Part shown: piece after piece, positions 60,488-64,000 of the stretch
How positions within the stretch are numbered: the stretch's first letter is position 1
Layout: the number at the start of each line of letters is the position of its first letter
Made by a program: the position numbers and the translations under genes
DNA from: Clostridium_AM tanneri
GTDB lineage: Bacteria; Bacillota; Clostridia; Clostridiales; Clostridiaceae
Assembly: GCF_033659955.1 (NCBI RefSeq)
Contig: NZ_JARUJP010000013.1
Location: forward strand, 47,326 to 111,325
Direction of reading: 5' to 3'
DNA: 64,000 bases
Notes under the pieces: generated by a model
What the model was told of the DNA's origin: nothing
The model's input: the letters and a program-made list of their open reading frames with translations, nothing else
Databases searched by the model: none

Positions 60488-61948
60488 CTATTTTACATTC
60501 TTTAAAACTTCTAATAAGTAATCCCACATTCTTTGAACGGATGATATACTCATGTGTTCATCTGGAGTATGAACATCATAAAGATTTGGTCCAAAGGAGA
60601 TCATATCTAAACCACTAAACTTTTCTCCTAACAATCCACACTCAAGTCCTGCGTGAATAGCTGTTATATGTGGTTTCTTTCCATTCATCTTTTCATAAAC
60701 TTCTATAAATACATTTCTAATCTTTGAATCTGGATTATATGCCCACTCTGGGTAGTCAGATTCTGCAGCAACTTTTGCACCAACAAGTTTTGCTATAGTT
60801 GATACTCTTGTAAATAGCTCCATTTTTAAGCTTTTTACAGAACTTCTCATAGCACTTATGAATTCTATTCCCTCTTGTGAAGTTGTTATTACTCCAAGGT
60901 TTATAGAGCTTTCTACTAGACCTTCTATATCCATGCTCATTGAGTTAATTCCGTCTGGAACTAAGTATAAGTAGTTAACTAGGCTTTCTGCACTAGTTTT
61001 TGATAACACTTTTGTAGGTGCAGTAGCTAAAGCTTCAAACTCTACTCTTAAATCTGGGTCTGGTGTTCTAAGCTCATCCTTTAATGTGCTTTCCCACTGA
61101 GCAACCTTTGTTTGGATCATTGATTTTTCTTCTGGTTTAACTAATATAACTGCATCAGCTTCACGTGGAATTGCATTGTGTTTTGAACCACCGTTAACTT
61201 CACTAATTCTTAACTCTAAGTTATCAGTTAAGTCTCTAAGGATACGTCCCATTAATTTATTTGAGTTTCCTCTTCCTTTATTAATTTCCATACCAGAGTG
61301 ACCGCCCTTTAGGCCTCTAATTCTAATTACACAAGCCTCTAGGTTTTTATCAGCTTCTTCCCAAACTGCTGGAACAGTTACCTTAGTTGTAAGTCCTCCA
61401 GCACAACTTACAAGAAGAGTGCCTTCCTCTTCTGAATCTATGTTGATAAGAATTCTTCCATCTACATTTTTAGGATCTAATGCTGCTGCACCGTCCATTC
61501 CAGTTTCTTCTGCACTTGTAACAAGTAGCTCTAAAGCTGGATGCTCAATATTTTTAGAATCTAAAATTGCAAGTCCCATTGCAACTGCAATTCCATTGTC
61601 TGCTCCAAGAGTAGTTCCTGTTGCATAAACCATATCTTCTACAACTCTTAATTTTATTGGATCTTTTGTAAAATCATGTACTGTATCTACATTTTTTTCA
61701 CAAACCATATCCATATGTCCTTGTATAATAACAGCTGGTCTGTTTTCATATCCTGCAGTTGCCTTCTTTTTTATTATAACATTTAAAGCAGCATCTTGGA
61801 TAACATCTAAATTACGTTCCTTAGCAAAGTTTACTAAATAATCACTTACTTCCTTTTCATTTCCTGATCCTCTTGGAATTTGAGAAAGCTCCTCAAAATA
61901 TTTAAATACCTCTGTAGGATTTAGATTGTTTAATACATTATTTGTCAT
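60488..61948 (-). CDS. pepD: Aminoacyl-histidine dipeptidase PepD (beta-Ala-His dipeptidase family)
   Basis: M20C dizinc dipeptidase of 486 residues with broad action on dipeptides including carnosine-type substrates. It has SQIPRGSGNEKEVSDYLVNF, the metal motif VIIQGHMDMVCEKN, TTLGADNGIAVAMGLAIL, the catalytic Glu in LLVTSAEETGMDGA and LKGGHSGMEINKGRGN. Of two in-frame ATGs, the one at 61948 has AAAGG at proper distance, while that at 61957 overlaps it. A single gene with its own terminator. Confidence 0.95.
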   Translation of the reverse strand: MTNNVLNNLNPTEVFKYFEELSQIPRGSGNEKEVSDYLVNFAKERNLDVIQDAALNVIIKKKATAGYENRPAVIIQGHMDMVCEKNVDTVHDFTKDPIKLRVVEDMVYATGTTLGADNGIAVAMGLAILDSKNIEHPALELLVTSAEETGMDGAAALDPKNVDGRILINIDSEEEGTLLVSCAGGLTTKVTVPAVWEEADKNLEACVIRIRGLKGGHSGMEINKGRGNSNKLMGRILRDLTDNLELRISEVNGGSKHNAIPREADAVILVKPEEKSMIQTKVAQWESTLKDELRTPDPDLRVEFEALATAPTKVLSKTSAESLVNYLYLVPDGINSMSMDIEGLVESSINLGVITTSQEGIEFISAMRSSVKSLKMELFTRVSTIAKLVGAKVAAESDYPEWAYNPDSKIRNVFIEVYEKMNGKKPHITAIHAGLECGLLGEKFSGLDMISFGPNLYDVHTPDEHMSISSVQRMWDYLLEVLKNVK

Positions 61949-62361
61949 GTATATCATCCTTTCTATTTGATTAATTCGTTTACATATACAGTAAAACCAA
62001 ATTGTAGCACATTTGCCTGTTTATATTTCACCACAAACTGAAATAAAAATCAAGACTTGTAGTTTTTAAGATTTATTAAAGATTACATAATTATACCGAA
62101 AGTGTAATAATAATTTATAAACTCAATAATCAATTACTCAATCATTACTCTACTTTAGTTGCTATGTATTTATTTAGTAGTATCTACAAACTCTATTTTA
62201 TCATACAAAAATATCATAATTTAGCATTAACTACAAGAATTTTATGGAAATTACTAGAATTATATGATAATATTATGCTAATACAATTATTAAAATTTGT
62301 AAAAACTCCGATGTTTATACATTTTATTTTTTTAATTTTTTATTCTTACTGGAGGATTATT
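61949..62361. other. A+T-rich intergenic region between divergent pepD and histidine kinase genes
   Basis: About 410 bases. Promoters for both divergent genes must lie here, but none stands out. The kinase frame stays open back to 62164, giving a hydrophobic stretch that lacks a ribosome site and is very A+T-rich, so I regard it as non-coding. Confidence 0.5.
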
Positions 62362-63966
62362 ATGATCAGCTCAGACTACCTTTCTTTACCCTTAAAAAAC
62401 CAAAACAAAGAATTAGAATATATTATAGAAAATATATCTGATGCTATTTTGATTATTGATAAATATGGCAATTACTTAGGTTTGAATAAGGCTGCAAGAG
62501 ACTATTTTGGCCCTTTAAAAAGCATTAATGACCTACGAAAATCCTGCACTCTATATGATATTGAAGGAGATGAAATTCCCTTTGAAGATATGACCACTTC
62601 TCGTGTGCTACTAGGTGAAAAAATAACTCAGAGAACCTTGTATGTGAAGAAGGATGACAAAATAACCTATCTTGGTATTAGCGGTACACCTATCTTTGAT
62701 GATAATGGTGATTTTTTAATAGGCATAATATGCAGCCGCGATATTTCCAAGATATCCAATTACGCTCAAGATATAAAAAATCACCGCGATATACTTTATA
62801 ATATAGTAAATTCACTAGCAATTCCTGTAGTTAGACTATCCTACCCTGAACTAAGCTTTATCGAGTTTAATGAAAAAACTAAAGAGTATATAATGAGTAT
62901 AAAATCAAATGATGCAGAACTTTTTGAAAAAATTAATTCAAAGCAAAGTATATTAGAGGTATTTCCATACTTTAAAGATGATGAAAATCTTGAATGCATC
63001 GAGTCAATGAGAAAAACCAAAAATGTAGTTTATAGAAACAACTTTAAGGTTTTCTTTCATGATAGATTCTTATACTTTAATCTAATCTTTCATCCCATTC
63101 TAGATTTTGAAAGAAATATTTCAGAAGTACTTATAATAGCTATTGATGTAACTGCTGAAGTTAACCAAAAACAGGCTGTTGAAAAAGTATTGAAAATTCA
63201 AAAGGAATTTTTTTCTTTTATTTCCCATGAATTTAGGACACCATTAACAATCTCTTTATCTGCCATACAAGCATTAGAGTTAATATGTGGTAGCGAACTT
63301 TCAGAGACAGCTGGAAAATATATTGAGAAGATACGTCAAAGTTCTCTTCAACAGTTAAGACTGGTTAACAATCTATTAGATATAACAAAGGCTGAATCCG
63401 GATATTTAAATATTTATAAAAGAAACTTAGACATAATATATTTGAGCAAATCTATTATAGAATCTATATCCTTATACGCATCTGAAAAAAATATAAAAAT
63501 TGAATTTTCAGCAGCAAGTTCCTCTATAATAACAGCAATTGATGATGAAAAATATGAACGTATATTATTAAATCTTTTATCTAATGCTATTAAATTTACA
63601 CCTAATGGTAAATCAATTAGCGTAAGTATATCTCATAAAGAAGACCATATCTACATAAAAGTTAGTGATACTGGAGTAGGTATTCCAAATGAAAAGCTAT
63701 CATTAATCTTTGATCGTTTTGGACAAGTTAATAATAGTATGACAAGGGGCTCTGAAGGAACAGGTATAGGACTATGCCTTGTTAAACTATTAGTTAATAA
63801 GCTAGATGGTGACATTACTGTTGAAAGTAAAGTTGGAGAGGGGTCTACTTTTACAATAACCTTTCCTAGATCCGCAATTCCATCAGAAAATCAAGATGAA
63901 TCAAATTATGATTTAATGAATAATAGGCTAACACAAGCTGCTAATATTGAATTTTCCTGTTTATAG
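62362..63966 (+). CDS. PAS-domain sensor histidine kinase, cytoplasmic
   Basis: A 534-residue kinase without membrane helices if started at the ATG at 62362 behind ACTGGAGGATTATT. Two PAS-like sensor domains (about 15-130 and 140-270) precede a HisKA dimerisation domain with the phospho-acceptor H289 in FISHEFRTPLTISL, and an ATPase domain with N box LLNLLSNAIKFTPNG, G1 DTGVGIP, F box FDRFGQVN and G2 GTGIGLCLVKLL. An upstream extension to 62164 would add hydrophobic residues but has no ribosome site. No response regulator follows before the window ends 34 bases later, so partner and signal are unknown. Confidence 0.92.
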   Translation: MISSDYLSLPLKNQNKELEYIIENISDAILIIDKYGNYLGLNKAARDYFGPLKSINDLRKSCTLYDIEGDEIPFEDMTTSRVLLGEKITQRTLYVKKDDKITYLGISGTPIFDDNGDFLIGIICSRDISKISNYAQDIKNHRDILYNIVNSLAIPVVRLSYPELSFIEFNEKTKEYIMSIKSNDAELFEKINSKQSILEVFPYFKDDENLECIESMRKTKNVVYRNNFKVFFHDRFLYFNLIFHPILDFERNISEVLIIAIDVTAEVNQKQAVEKVLKIQKEFFSFISHEFRTPLTISLSAIQALELICGSELSETAGKYIEKIRQSSLQQLRLVNNLLDITKAESGYLNIYKRNLDIIYLSKSIIESISLYASEKNIKIEFSAASSSIITAIDDEKYERILLNLLSNAIKFTPNGKSISVSISHKEDHIYIKVSDTGVGIPNEKLSLIFDRFGQVNNSMTRGSEGTGIGLCLVKLLVNKLDGDITVESKVGEGSTFTITFPRSAIPSENQDESNYDLMNNRLTQAANIEFSCL

Positions 63967-64000
63967 ATGGTAACTATTGCTTTTAAATAAAAACAATTAA

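Noticed and set aside
62164..62361. Upstream extension of the PAS histidine kinase with hydrophobic segments
   Set aside because: No ribosome site before 62164, composition like intergenic DNA, and a strong GGAGG seven bases before the ATG at 62362.

Overview
The window is a strongly A+T-rich stretch of a chromosome from a spore-forming anaerobic Firmicute, most likely Clostridium in the broad sense. Reasons: near-consensus GGAGG ribosome sites with GTG and TTG starts, a DUF3231 spore-coat-type protein, riboswitch- and T-box-controlled operons, AddA, B12 synthesis genes, a 2-amino-4-ketopentanoate thiolase (OrtAB) of the clostridial ornithine pathway, and a probable selenoprotein. No species is claimed. 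I saw no tRNA, rRNA, CRISPR array, transposase or prophage.

Layout. 0-6 kb: a cobalamin-riboswitch operon, cbiP-cbiB-cobD, running off the left edge, plus the cobalt ECF genes cbiQ-cbiO; the substrate-binding subunit cbiM lies about 51 kb away. 6-9.3 kb: ortA-ortB, an APC amino-acid transporter and a 32-residue membrane protein. 9.5-18.7 kb: a CDP-alcohol phosphotransferase, an unknown exported protein, a family of long palindromic repeats, TPM and LemA proteins, an M20 amidohydrolase, a MarR-GNAT pair with tandem operators, a DUF3231 protein and an orphan XdhC.

18.8-37.1 kb is a sulfur island. A SAM-I riboswitch controls sulfite reductase, a two-gene ABC transporter lacking a binding protein, short APS reductase AprA-AprB, and sulfate adenylyltransferase CysD-CysN. 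A T-box with a TGC (Cys) specifier controls a four-gene amino-acid ABC transporter, predicted to carry cyst(e)ine. A second SAM-I riboswitch controls MetNIQ. A MocR regulator and MotAB sit between these units. Together they predict assimilatory sulfate reduction (sulfate, APS, sulfite, sulfide) with APS rather than PAPS as the reduced species, beside Cys- and SAM-sensing amino-acid uptake.

37-47 kb: Ddl, a TPP-riboswitch thiamine salvage operon (thiD-thiM-thiE), an amino-acid binding protein and permease without an ATPase, a patatin phospholipase, PepT, and a chemoreceptor with an inverted architecture. 47-57 kb: AddA without AddB, a GAF-GGDEF diguanylate cyclase, a CheY-like protein, an HD-GYP protein, a second chemoreceptor, and between these last two a HesB/IscA-like gene with an in-frame TGA in a Cys-Sec motif and a stem-loop at that codon. 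57-64 kb: cbiM, lipA-lplA, a small unknown protein, PepD and a PAS histidine kinase.

Several starts were moved downstream because the longest open frame begins inside the Shine-Dalgarno sequence (cobD, cbiQ, aprB, metI, thiD, thiM, addA, cbiM, lplA, pepD and others). The most interesting item is the probable selenoprotein at 54376-54690, which an ordinary gene caller would split or miss.
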